The position numbers were made by a program, and so were the translations under genes. Source: Alphaproteobacteria bacterium (GTDB lineage: Bacteria > Pseudomonadota > Alphaproteobacteria > UBA6615). From it: a stretch of 64,000 nt of DNA. The notes beneath the pieces were generated by a model. The model saw nothing but the letters and a program-made list of their open reading frames with translations. It had not been told where the DNA came from and searched no databases. Location of the stretch: positions 1-64,000 of the forward strand of contig JAKUPN010000007.1 of assembly GCA_022449545.1 (NCBI GenBank). The letters run 5' to 3'. Positions 16,744 to 25,603 of the stretch are shown in pieces. How positions within the stretch are numbered: the first letter of the stretch is position 1; every line of letters begins with the position of its first letter.

Positions 16744-18198
16744 TTAGACATACCCCTTGGGTGGAACAAATCCCCCTAGGTGAGTTTCTATTAGTTTTGC
16801 AAATTGAATCGTTGTTAAATCTTTCATATGGGGGCCTATAATTTGAATTCCACAGGGCAGTCCGGACTGCGTAAAACCGACTGGCGCTACACTTGCTGGC
16901 AAATAGACCAGGCTGGGAAGGCCGGCCCAGAACAACTGATCAACGGTAGATTCTTCTCCGTTGTTTATAGGAATTGTCCTATCAGCTCTATCTCCTTCTT
17001 GATCATGGGGAAAAGCTGTCGAAGCTGCAACTGGTGTTAAAAGTAAATCATATTCTTCAAAAAATGACTCCCATTCTCTGCGTATTAATTCTCTCTCATT
17101 ATTCCAAACTAACCATTCCCTATGAGACATCGTAACCGCACGATCTACTATAGTTTTATAGCTGTAGTCATCTGGTTCACTCTTTATAGCGCGCTCTCTA
17201 TGCTCATTAATAACTTCACTTGTTAGTCGGCTGCTAGTTGCTGCTCTTAACAACATCAAATACACAAGATGAGAACGCTTTGTGTCATTTACTGGTTTTA
17301 TTTTGTCATTAACATTCAGTCCGAGGTTACTGAGCTGATTAATAGCTGAATGAAGCTGATCAGTTAGCTCACTATCCTGAATACAATTTGGATCATTTAG
17401 CAGGACACCGACCTTAAAATCATTCAAATTCTTTTTTTCAGTTTTTGGCAGTTTGAGAGTTAAACCAGTAGTGTCTTTTCCTGTAACACCTGCCATTGCT
17501 AGTGTTGCTATCCGAAGGTCTTCAGCTCCTCTTGCTAAAGGCCCAATAACTGATATATCGATGGGTACGTTATTTCCTGGTAATGAATGACCGTTAGTTG
17601 GAAGAATACCCATAGTTGGCTTATGACCAAAAACTCCGCAATAATGTGCTGGATTACGGATAGATGCACCTATATCACTTCCGGTTTCAATACCTGTCAT
17701 TCCTGATGTTAGCGCTGCTGCTGAACCGCCTGAAGAACCTCCCGGGCTTAGTGATAAATCCCATGGATTATTTGTTGTTCCATAAAGTTCATTAAAGCTC
17801 TGCCAATCGGAAAGACTAAATGGAACATTAGTTTTACCAAAAAGAGTTACGCCTGCTTTTTTCATTCTTTTAACAGCTAGGCTATCATCTTTTGCCATGT
17901 TGTCTTTATACGCAGGGATGCCCCAGGTTGAAGGTTGTCCTTTAACATCAAAGCTTTCCTTTATAGTCATTGGAACGCCATGAAGAGGACCCCAAACTTC
18001 TCCACTCGATAATGCTTTGTCCGCATCTATTGCTCTGGATTTTGCTCCCGACTCATCCATAAGTATGATTGCATTTAGGGAGGGGTTATATTTTTTTATA
18101 CGTTCAAAATATAATTCAAGAATTTCAAGACAACTAATTTCTTTGTCCCTGATTTTTTGAGCAATCTGTGCTGCTGTTAGATAATGAAGGTCTGACAT
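16744..18198 (-). CDS. Amidase signature family hydrolase
   Basis: The 484-residue enzyme has the full Ser-cisSer-Lys triad of the amidase signature family: Lys80 in GVPMTIKESFD, cis-Ser155 in SPGGSSGGSAAAL, and nucleophile Ser179 in GSDIGASIRNPA. It hydrolyses a carboxamide to an acid and ammonia, or acts on a related amide. I place the start at the ATG at 18198, which has AGGA upstream, rather than an in-frame GTG at 18246 without one. With a nitrilase in the same run, an amide-to-acid step is plausible, but the substrate is not evident. A GatA role is unlikely because gatB and gatC are absent. Confidence 0.9.
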   Translation of the reverse strand: MSDLHYLTAAQIAQKIRDKEISCLEILELYFERIKKYNPSLNAIILMDESGAKSRAIDADKALSSGEVWGPLHGVPMTIKESFDVKGQPSTWGIPAYKDNMAKDDSLAVKRMKKAGVTLFGKTNVPFSLSDWQSFNELYGTTNNPWDLSLSPGGSSGGSAAALTSGMTGIETGSDIGASIRNPAHYCGVFGHKPTMGILPTNGHSLPGNNVPIDISVIGPLARGAEDLRIATLAMAGVTGKDTTGLTLKLPKTEKKNLNDFKVGVLLNDPNCIQDSELTDQLHSAINQLSNLGLNVNDKIKPVNDTKRSHLVYLMLLRAATSSRLTSEVINEHRERAIKSEPDDYSYKTIVDRAVTMSHREWLVWNNERELIRREWESFFEEYDLLLTPVAASTAFPHDQEGDRADRTIPINNGEESTVDQLFWAGLPSLVYLPASVAPVGFTQSGLPCGIQIIGPHMKDLTTIQFAKLIETHLGGFVPPKGYV

Positions 18199-18398
18199 TG
18201 AATGGATTCCTATTAGCTTAAGGATGAATTGCAAATTTATTGTCACACAATAATTTACAGCTAAGAGATAAAACTAAACTGAATGATTAACCCTATTTAA
18301 CTTTAGTCAAGTAATGTATTTCAGCTTCTTAACCCTTTTGGTTATTACTGTGCATATCAATTGGTGATAGGCATTGTAATATATATAACATGCACAAT

Positions 18399-19457
18399 TT
18401 AGGAACAGGCGAGTCCATAGACACCCTGGATTCCAGATGGCAAAGGCAATGTTCGCCACGTCGAACCATCATCATCTGTGCCAAATACTTGACCTCCGCG
18501 AGCCGCGCAATATATCCTTTTTGAATCGTTTACACTTTCAGCGACGATCATAAGAGTAGATTCAATCGGTAAATTGGAATCAAAGCGTTGCCAGCTCTCC
18601 CCAAAGTCGTTGCTTCGATAAAGCGAGCCTGCGTCACTTATTGCAGCTATTGAGAGGGCAGAATATAAGCAGTTAGGGTTATGAGGTGATGCAACAACGT
18701 CCCTAGCGTAGGTTAGTGGAGAAAAACGACCTATCCCCATCTCTTGCCAGTTATCACCTTTATTGATACTTCGAAAGAGCCCCATTCGATTGGCTAGAAT
18801 AATTACACCCGGATGGGTACGACTGACAGTTAAAGAATGGATATCCATCATGCCCTCGTTAGGATCATCAGTTACCTCGCCGCTTTGCAGGTGTTCTTGT
18901 TTAGCGAGTTCAAGTAGATCGCTGGAAATATCTGTCCATGTGTCACCGCCATCGAGACTTCTTACAACACCGTTTACTTCTAGTCCCGCGTATATTTCAT
19001 CAGGATTAGACTGATCAATAACCAGACGAATAACGCGCGTTGGAAATGGCATTTCCGGGACCCCTTTAGGTGTTGGCACGTTTAACTTTTCCCAGTTCAG
19101 ACCCCCATCTCTAGAGCGGAATATTGCGAAGCCTTCAACACCAACAAATAATGTGTCGCTATTACGCGGATCTAGACAGATAGACCAAACGATTTGTAAG
19201 GGGCCCGGAAGTTTAAGTGAACGCCAATTATCACCTCCATCATCACTGCGATATGGCCCTTTTTGAGTTCCAGCAAAAACAGTATCAGGACGTTCTGGAT
19301 GAACTACGATACAGCGCACTTCGACACTATTAGGTAGGCCATTATTTAATTGTTCCCAATCGTCAGATCCGGGTGCTAGTCGAAGAAAACCATTGGTGGT
19401 TGCTCCTTCAGGAGCGCCCAGATAATTTGCAACTCCCACGTAAACTGTGCCTACCAT
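18399..19457 (-). CDS. BNR/Asp-box beta-propeller protein
   Basis: The 352-residue protein consists almost wholly of repeats with Asp-box motifs (SxDxGxxW): YRSDDGGDNWRSL, FRSRDGGLNWEKL, VRSLDGGDTWTDI, FRSINKGDNWQEM, YRSNDFGESWQRF, and FGTDDDGSTWRTL. These give a six- to seven-bladed propeller of the sialidase/YCF48-like type. No signal peptide is visible and the N-terminus begins directly with propeller sequence (GTVYVGVANYLG). Such proteins are often annotated as exo-alpha-sialidase, but the catalytic residues of sialidases cannot be assigned here. A lactonase or scaffold role is equally possible. AAGGAG precedes the ATG. It lies between a monooxygenase and an amidase. Confidence 0.8.
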   Translation of the reverse strand: MVGTVYVGVANYLGAPEGATTNGFLRLAPGSDDWEQLNNGLPNSVEVRCIVVHPERPDTVFAGTQKGPYRSDDGGDNWRSLKLPGPLQIVWSICLDPRNSDTLFVGVEGFAIFRSRDGGLNWEKLNVPTPKGVPEMPFPTRVIRLVIDQSNPDEIYAGLEVNGVVRSLDGGDTWTDISSDLLELAKQEHLQSGEVTDDPNEGMMDIHSLTVSRTHPGVIILANRMGLFRSINKGDNWQEMGIGRFSPLTYARDVVASPHNPNCLYSALSIAAISDAGSLYRSNDFGESWQRFDSNLPIESTLMIVAESVNDSKRIYCAARGGQVFGTDDDGSTWRTLPLPSGIQGVYGLACS

Positions 19458-19484
19458 TATTAATTTCTCCTTCTTCGTTCTTAA

Positions 19485-20753
19485 CTAACGACCACCTGTT
19501 GGGTGCCAATTTGTAACGTCTTCAGTCCAGAACCAAAAGTGGTTTTCTACTACTTTATCCCACCAGTCGGTCATATTGCTTTGATTAAGTGTGTACCAAT
19601 CAGGAGTATCGGTAACTATGTGTTTGCCAAGAGAGCGGCCAAGTTCTAGCAAATCTTGGCCTAGCGGATTACGGCGTTCCTCCCAGGCTCTCAGTGCTGT
19701 GTTAATATCATTGTACTCAGAGAATGCATCAGAGAAATCCAGTGCATCCTCAAGAGCTTTGTTTGCTCCAGCTCCGACATGTGGGCGCGCGTAGATTGCA
19801 GCATCTCCCATCAAACAGATGCGACCACTAACGTATCCTGGTACGCCAATGTCACGAATTGGTTGTGTAAATGGTTGTTCAGTTAGGTCAACTATATCGG
19901 CAAAGTAAGATGGAAAAACCTCTCGAGCATATTTTCTGCAATAAGATATTTGTTCAGGTGTAGCCGCTCCTGGAGCAGTTCGTGCCTGAACATTGCCATT
20001 TTTATCTGGAGGCACACCAGGAATTTTTTTATCAGTAATTGCTTCCTGGAAAGCCCAATTTAGACGTCGTTTTTTGTTGCCATCTCCATACTCGAGGCTT
20101 GGTACAAAATATAAAAATCCGTGTCCACCTTCATAGCCAAAAAACACGATATCTTCTTCGAATATTTCTGGTCTCGGGACGTCTACCTCTTCTATCATGC
20201 CTCGCCAGGAAAAGTAGTTGGTTAATTGTCGGTCCGCATCTGGAAAGAGCTCTCTACGTCCGATCGAATCGTAGCCATCGGCACTAATTACCAAGTCATA
20301 ACTCTCGCGAAAGCCGTCAGCTGCTATAACTTCAACAGTTGAATCGTTTGATTGAACTAAATTAATTATCTCAACGCCTTGCTTATAAACCGCGTCTGGA
20401 ACCCGCTTTCTTAGGTTACGATAAAGGACTCCCCAGTGCGCAGCATGTATTGCTACTGGTTCTTTCCAATAGACGTCCCATGGCCAGTCATTTGAAGGTT
20501 TTTCGAGCCATGGACGTGCATAAGAACGGGACCAAACTGGAACATAAGGAAAATCATAATCTATGAGATCACGTTTTTTCAATTCTTCTAGGGTTGGTAT
20601 ACGCATTGTTAGTCCAACCCCACGCTCTTCTAGGCGTCCTTGTGAACGTTCGAAAACTGTAACATTATGGCCAGCACGGACGAGTTCTGCAGCAACAGTG
20701 CAGCCCGAGATAGCGCCTCCAATAATGGCTATTGAACATGAAGGAATTGTCAT
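19485..20753 (-). CDS. FAD-dependent aromatic-type monooxygenase
   Basis: The 422-residue enzyme has the class A flavoprotein monooxygenase layout. The N-terminal dinucleotide-binding motif is IAIIGGAISGCTVAAELVRAG, the second motif VISADGYDS corresponds to DG, and GRICLMGDAAIYARPHVGAG is the GD motif that binds the ribityl chain. Relatives hydroxylate aromatic or cyclic substrates with NAD(P)H and oxygen. The glycine motif is GGAISG, slightly divergent from GxGxxG, as in several 2,6-dihydroxypyridine and salicylate hydroxylase relatives. The substrate is not known. It lies upstream of the propeller gene with a 27-bp gap, so they are likely cotranscribed. Confidence 0.88.
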   Translation of the reverse strand: MTIPSCSIAIIGGAISGCTVAAELVRAGHNVTVFERSQGRLEERGVGLTMRIPTLEELKKRDLIDYDFPYVPVWSRSYARPWLEKPSNDWPWDVYWKEPVAIHAAHWGVLYRNLRKRVPDAVYKQGVEIINLVQSNDSTVEVIAADGFRESYDLVISADGYDSIGRRELFPDADRQLTNYFSWRGMIEEVDVPRPEIFEEDIVFFGYEGGHGFLYFVPSLEYGDGNKKRRLNWAFQEAITDKKIPGVPPDKNGNVQARTAPGAATPEQISYCRKYAREVFPSYFADIVDLTEQPFTQPIRDIGVPGYVSGRICLMGDAAIYARPHVGAGANKALEDALDFSDAFSEYNDINTALRAWEERRNPLGQDLLELGRSLGKHIVTDTPDWYTLNQSNMTDWWDKVVENHFWFWTEDVTNWHPTGGR

Positions 20754-20863
20754 AATTTTCTCAAATAGTATTTAATCATTGGATTATATGAATATTCTGC
20801 CCATTCTGGTCTTTGTTTGCAATCAAGGGAAGACAGTTTTATTCAAGTGAGGTAGAAACTATA

Positions 20864-20893
20864 AAAAAGCCGCGATAATTATCGCGGCTTTTT
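20864..20893 (-). terminator. Rho-independent terminator downstream of the nitrilase gene
   Basis: A perfect 13-bp inverted repeat (AAAAAGCCGCGAT, loop AATT, ATCGCGGCTTTTT) lies 22 bp past the nitrilase stop codon. Being symmetric with A and T tails it could act in either direction. It separates the nitrilase transcript from the monooxygenase gene. Confidence 0.93.
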
Positions 20894-20915
20894 AAAAGGA
20901 ATTAGTTAGCTGTAA

Positions 20916-22052
20916 CTAAGCAGCATTACGAACCACTTCAGCAACTTTTTCTGGTTCTAATTTGAACTCTTTAGCCACTGACTCTATGACACGGTCTCTA
21001 ACATCTGGCTGTATAGCCCCAGGTGCATTAGTTTCTGGTTCATAGGGTTGAGGTGGTGTAGTTAAGTTGACAAGGTCCCACCTAGCATAGTGTCCTAAAG
21101 AATCGAAAACAGACTTCACCACTTTTATATACTTCGCTTGTAGCTCAGCATAGATGATCGTATCAATATCGAATGTAGGAGGCACCATGTATTCAGAGGT
21201 TGGCGCAACAATATGGCTGCCACCGCAGGCCCAACCTACGAACTGTTCTTGACCAGGACCACCGTACGTCATTGAATCTTTGAATGGGAAATTTTCTGGA
21301 ATATCTTCCATTCGGAGAAGGTTGTTCGCAGATAAGACATAACATTGACCTGTGAACGCTCTCTCTCTGGTGGCAGGAATAAGATCACATTTATTTATGT
21401 CATGACCAGCGTATATAAAAGATTCACCTTCTACGCCTCCGCAATTCCACATGCCTGGCCATACAGAGACATGAATATCTACTCCTTGAGCAATGTACCA
21501 CGCTGTTATGTTAACAATATGATTTTCCCAGCAAATTTGTCCACCTAAACGACCTATTTCGGTGTCAAATACTTGTAGGTCACGGCTATCTCCCATACCC
21601 CACCAAATACGTTCGATGAATGAAGGAATGAGTTTTCGATGACGTCCTAATACGCCACCATATTTGTCAATATAGACTAGTGAGTTGAAAAGAGTTCGAC
21701 TTCCAATTCTATCATCTAGCTCGTTGCATCCCATGACAACATAAGCCCCTACTTCTCGCGCTGCCTTACCTAAAATATCTGTATCTTCGCTTCCTACAAC
21801 AAGTGAGTTATCCTGTAGGTCCGCCATGACATCGTGAAATCCATGCGCAATTGTATCCCATCCCATTGTCCAGTAGGGGTATGTTGGAATCCAGGTTTCA
21901 GGAAATACAATTAGTTCCGCTCCTTCTTTTCCAGCTTCAATGATTTTATCACACGCGATTTCAAGGCATCTTTTTTTATCCATAAATGCGGACGGTGTCT
22001 GCACAACTGCTACTTTTACCGATTCACGTCCGCCAAGTACTTGTGCTCCCAT
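20916..22052 (-). CDS. Nitrilase
   Basis: The 378-residue protein has the complete nitrilase catalytic triad: Glu52 (VFPETW), Lys140 (GRHRKLIP) and Cys174 (GGQICWENH). The length and the C-terminal extension fit true nitrilases (EC 3.5.5) rather than omega-amidases or carbamoylases, and the CWEN sequence after the cysteine is typical of nitrile-cleaving members. It converts a nitrile to the carboxylic acid and ammonia, so it can supply nitrogen. The ATG follows GGGAGGA. It is monocistronic by the terminator downstream and is divergent from a mandelate-racemase-like gene, suggesting a shared regulatory region. Confidence 0.92.
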   Translation of the reverse strand: MGAQVLGGRESVKVAVVQTPSAFMDKKRCLEIACDKIIEAGKEGAELIVFPETWIPTYPYWTMGWDTIAHGFHDVMADLQDNSLVVGSEDTDILGKAAREVGAYVVMGCNELDDRIGSRTLFNSLVYIDKYGGVLGRHRKLIPSFIERIWWGMGDSRDLQVFDTEIGRLGGQICWENHIVNITAWYIAQGVDIHVSVWPGMWNCGGVEGESFIYAGHDINKCDLIPATRERAFTGQCYVLSANNLLRMEDIPENFPFKDSMTYGGPGQEQFVGWACGGSHIVAPTSEYMVPPTFDIDTIIYAELQAKYIKVVKSVFDSLGHYARWDLVNLTTPPQPYEPETNAPGAIQPDVRDRVIESVAKEFKLEPEKVAEVVRNAA

Positions 22053-22361
22053 TTTATCCTCCCTAACGAGTTTCGCTAGTTTCTTCAGCGATATTTGATA
22101 ATCGAATACGCAATGATAAACACTTTATTAGTTTTAACTGTACGTGACTTATATGTTTATGAAAACAATTTAAGTTCTGTTTAATGTGGACGGAATATTA
22201 TTAAATATTATCTCAAGTTTTTTAAGAAATTAATAATAGATGTCCAGATCGTTAATGACAGTTAAAGCTGTTATAGTTTTTTGAAACAGGTAATGAATAA
22301 AATTTAATAATTGATAGTAATTGTGCAGATGAGACTTTTTTATGAAAGGGGCGCTTCATAA
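22053..22361. other. Divergent intergenic region between nitrilase and racemase-like genes
   Basis: About 310 bp of AT-rich sequence with no gene. It must hold both promoters. I could not identify a specific operator. Confidence 0.6.
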
Positions 22362-23462
22362 ATGAATTTTGAAAAATTAACATTTGATAAAATTAGTGCC
22401 AGACCAGTTGTTGTAAAGCTTAATAGACCTGTAGTTGCACGCATTGCTACTATGGATGAATGGCCGTTGATTCTTATTGATGTATATACAAAAGAAGGAA
22501 TAATAGGGCGCAGTTATTTGGAACCCTATGTTGTTAAATCAATGAAATATCTAATACCGGCACTAAAAGATTTTAGCGATATGCTTAGTGGTAGTATTCT
22601 CTCCCCTATAGATTTGTATGAGAAAACTAGAAAATCATTACATTTTGTTGGGTATGAAGGGCTTTCATTAATAGCTGTTTCAGGCCTAGATATGGCTTTG
22701 TGGGATGCTTTGGCTAAGGCAGCTAGCATGCCGCTATGTGTTTTTTTAGGCGGCTCAATTGAGCCTGTAAAAGCTTATAGTAGTAATGGATTGTGGTTAA
22801 AAGCTCCTAATGAATTAGAAAATGAAGCTATAGAATTGCTTAATGAAGGAGCCTTTAGCGGCATAAAACTTCGACTAGGCCGTGAAAAGATTAGTCAAGA
22901 TTTACAAGCGATAGAAGTCGTTAGGGATGTCGTAGGTAAAGACATCAGTATAATGGTCGATTTCAATCAAGCTCTTGATATGGGAGAGGCGTTGGAGTTA
23001 TGCCACCAAATTGATGAACTTGGCCTTTATTGGTTAGAAGAACCTATTTTGTATGATAACTTGGATGGCTATTCACAATTAACTGCTGAATTAAAGACTC
23101 CTATACAATTAGGAGAAAATTTCTATGGGCCTAGAGAGTTATACAAATCTATTCAGAAGAAAGCTTCTGATTTTGTTATGCCAGACTTTATGAGGATAGG
23201 CGGTGTAACCGGTTGGTTGAGATCTGCAGCAATTGCCGGAACAGCAGGAGTTCCAATGTCAACACATCTTTACCCAGAAGTGGGAGCGCATGTAATGCGG
23301 GTAACAGAAACTGCTCATTGGCTAGAATGGCAAGATTGGGCAAATCCTGTCCTAAAAAATCCTTATAGCTTAAAAGATGGTTGTCTGATTATACCAAATG
23401 AGCCTGGACTAGGGTTGGAATGGGACGAGAAAGTTGTTGCTGCTAATCTTTATGAAAAATAG
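22362..23462 (+). CDS. Enolase-superfamily enzyme of the mandelate racemase type, with altered Lys-x-Lys motif
   Basis: The 366-residue protein aligns over its length with Pseudomonas mandelate racemase, as recalled. It has metal ligands Asp200 (MVDFNQ), Glu226 (WLEEP) and Glu252 (QLGEN), the Asp275-His302 dyad (MPDFMRIGGVTG and MSTHLYPEVG), and Glu in TAHWLEW corresponding to the racemase Glu317. In the Lys-x-Lys base motif it reads Lys169-Leu-Arg171, so the second lysine (racemase Lys166) is replaced by arginine. It may therefore be a dehydratase or a one-base epimerase of a hydroxyacid or sugar acid rather than a true mandelate racemase. AAAGGGG lies ahead of the ATG. It is divergent from the nitrilase. 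Confidence 0.85.
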   Translation: MNFEKLTFDKISARPVVVKLNRPVVARIATMDEWPLILIDVYTKEGIIGRSYLEPYVVKSMKYLIPALKDFSDMLSGSILSPIDLYEKTRKSLHFVGYEGLSLIAVSGLDMALWDALAKAASMPLCVFLGGSIEPVKAYSSNGLWLKAPNELENEAIELLNEGAFSGIKLRLGREKISQDLQAIEVVRDVVGKDISIMVDFNQALDMGEALELCHQIDELGLYWLEEPILYDNLDGYSQLTAELKTPIQLGENFYGPRELYKSIQKKASDFVMPDFMRIGGVTGWLRSAAIAGTAGVPMSTHLYPEVGAHVMRVTETAHWLEWQDWANPVLKNPYSLKDGCLIIPNEPGLGLEWDEKVVAANLYEK

Positions 23463-23566
23463 TTATTAAAAGTAAATATTTTTAACTTTTATCTGTTATT
23501 TAATTTGAGAAAAAACATGGGATTTAAACCCAATAATATTTAATAGAAATACTTTATGGTGCAAGA

Positions 23567-24385
23567 ATGTCTCAAAAAATTGATACAAAAACTGACCAAT
23601 TGCTTTGTGAGGTAGAAGGTCAAGTCGCCACAATTACTCTAAACCGTCCTGAAAAACGGAACGCATTGGGTGATGTGATTACCCCAGCGTTGCGTTTTAC
23701 TTTAGCTAACCTTGAAACCAATGATGATGTGCGTGTTATAATTATAACCGGCGCAGGAAAAGCCTTTTGTTCGGGGGGGGATGTTTTTAGCATGAAAGGT
23801 AAAAGTGAAGCTTCAGAGAGAGATAGAAATGACTCAATCAAGGATCTCCAAGACAAACAAAGAACGCTGTCGCTTCGACTTTACCATCTATCTAAGCCTA
23901 CTATTGCTGTTATTCCTGGTGCAGCAGCAGGAGCAGGAATGTCTCTTGCGCTTTCCTGTGATATGAGAATATGTGGGACTAGCGGGTTCTTTGTTACTGG
24001 ATTTGGTGATATTGGTTTATCTGGCGACTATGGCGGAAGTTGGCAGCTTACTAGGATGGTTGGTCCTACAAAAGCTAAAGAACTATATTTTACCGGGCGG
24101 AGGATAAGAGCCGAAGAGGCTTTGTCCCTTGGCTTGATTAATGAGGTTATAGAGGATGATTTGTTATTTGAGCATGCAAAAGAGGTTGCCAGGTTAATTT
24201 CTTCAAGGTCCCCCAAAGCTATTTCTTTTATGAAACAAAATATCAATCAGGCGTTAGAAGATGATTTTGAAACTTGTTTGGACTGGGAAGCAGTCAGACA
24301 AATTTACTGTATGGAAACTAAAGATTTTGCAGAAGGCGTTTCGGCTTTTCGAGAAAAACGCAAGCCAAGGTTTCTGGGAATTTAG
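23567..24385 (+). CDS. Enoyl-CoA hydratase/isomerase family protein
   Basis: The 272-residue crotonase-fold protein shows ITLNRPEKRNALGD near the N-terminus, an oxyanion-hole segment GKAFCSGGDV, and a second one GAAAGAGMSLALSCDMRI. The GFGDIGLSGDYGG stretch carries Gly and Asp at positions that hold a catalytic acid in some members. It acts on a CoA thioester, probably hydration or isomerisation. Next to it is an AcuI-like acrylyl-CoA reductase, so acryloyl-CoA or another short enoyl-CoA is a reasonable guess. The ATG has a weak ribosome binding site (GGTGCAAGA). Confidence 0.9.
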   Translation: MSQKIDTKTDQLLCEVEGQVATITLNRPEKRNALGDVITPALRFTLANLETNDDVRVIIITGAGKAFCSGGDVFSMKGKSEASERDRNDSIKDLQDKQRTLSLRLYHLSKPTIAVIPGAAAGAGMSLALSCDMRICGTSGFFVTGFGDIGLSGDYGGSWQLTRMVGPTKAKELYFTGRRIRAEEALSLGLINEVIEDDLLFEHAKEVARLISSRSPKAISFMKQNINQALEDDFETCLDWEAVRQIYCMETKDFAEGVSAFREKRKPRFLGI

Positions 24386-24510
24386 AGTCTATTACTAGGT
24401 TAAAATATGAGCTGGGAAAATAGCTTTAAAAAAAGATATTTATTGGTTGCAAGAGCGGTCTTGCCGCTAAGTGTTGCTGAAAACTAAGTTACTAAAAAAG
24501 GAGGTATTTT

Positions 24511-25515
24511 ATGGCCAATAATTTTAAGGCTCTCGTGCTAAATGAGCATGATGATAAAATCATACATGAAATAAAACAATTATCAGTAGAGGATTTACCG
24601 GAAGGTGATGTTCTGGTTCGGGTTGAATTTTCTGATCTCAACTATAAGGATGGTATGGTCGTCAAAGGAATTGGAGGGTTGGTTCGTGACTATCCCCATA
24701 TCCCTGGCATTGATTTTTCTGGTATCGTTGAAGAGTCATCACATGAATTATATAAACCTGGAGATAAGGTTGCTTTAACTGGTTGGAGAGTTGGAGAAAT
24801 TCACTGGGGGGGATATTCTCAAATGGCTCGGGTTAAAGGTGATTGGTTGGTTCCATTACCTGAAAATATCTCAACCAAACAAGCTATGGCGATTGGAACA
24901 GCGGGGTTGACCTCTATGCTTTGCGTAATGGCTCTCGAAGACCATGGTTTGAAACCTGATTCAGGACCGATTCTTGTAACGGGAGCTGCCGGTGGAGTAG
25001 GATCGGTTGCAGTAACGATTTTGGCAAGTCTAGGATACAGCGTTTCTGCTTCGACTGGTCGTGAAGAGCTTCAAGATTACCTTATATCCCTGGGTGCAAA
25101 GGAGATCATATCAAGACAAGATTTGTCAGAACCCACGAACCGTCCATTGGATAGAGAAAAATGGGCCGGAGCCATCGATACAGTAGCTTCGACTACTCTG
25201 GCTCGAATCTTAACTCAAATCAAATATGGAGGCTCGATTGCCGCGTGTGGTTTAGCAGCTGGGCCTAAATTGGAAACAACTGTCATTCCATTTCTTTTAC
25301 GAGGGGTGAATTTGCTTGGTATTGATTCTGTTATGCAGCCTTATGAAAACCGAGTTAAAGTTTGGAACCGTATAGCAACTGAATTACCGAGTAATAAACT
25401 TGAGGAGATGGTCGAAATAATAGGCCTATCTAAAGTTGTTGAAAGAGCCTCTTCAATTCTTTCGGGGCAGATTAGAGGACGACTAGTTATTGATTTAAAT
25501 GATAAGAACCTTTAA
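24511..25515 (+). CDS. acuI: Acrylyl-CoA reductase-like MDR enzyme (AcuI/YhdH family)
   Basis: The 334-residue protein matches the AcuI/YhdH branch of the MDR superfamily. It has FSDLNYKDGMVVKGIGGLVRDYP, PHIPGIDFSG, the NADPH loop VTGAAGGVGSVAVTILA, WAGAIDTVAS and LLRGVNLLGIDSV, all diagnostic of the branch. AcuI reduces acryloyl-CoA to propionyl-CoA with NADPH and detoxifies acrylate produced from DMSP. YhdH homologues have the same activity. AAAAAGGAGG precedes the ATG. A crotonase gene lies 125 bp upstream. No DMSP lyase (ddd) or acuN/acuK is in the window, so the DMSP link is inference. Confidence 0.85.
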   Translation: MANNFKALVLNEHDDKIIHEIKQLSVEDLPEGDVLVRVEFSDLNYKDGMVVKGIGGLVRDYPHIPGIDFSGIVEESSHELYKPGDKVALTGWRVGEIHWGGYSQMARVKGDWLVPLPENISTKQAMAIGTAGLTSMLCVMALEDHGLKPDSGPILVTGAAGGVGSVAVTILASLGYSVSASTGREELQDYLISLGAKEIISRQDLSEPTNRPLDREKWAGAIDTVASTTLARILTQIKYGGSIAACGLAAGPKLETTVIPFLLRGVNLLGIDSVMQPYENRVKVWNRIATELPSNKLEEMVEIIGLSKVVERASSILSGQIRGRLVIDLNDKNL

Positions 25516-25603
25516 CAACTTCTGTGTTCAAAGGTATGTCAGGTTTATAAACTGTTATATATAACAATACTTTAATTAATTATTTTAATGTAAAATAGTT
25601 AAG

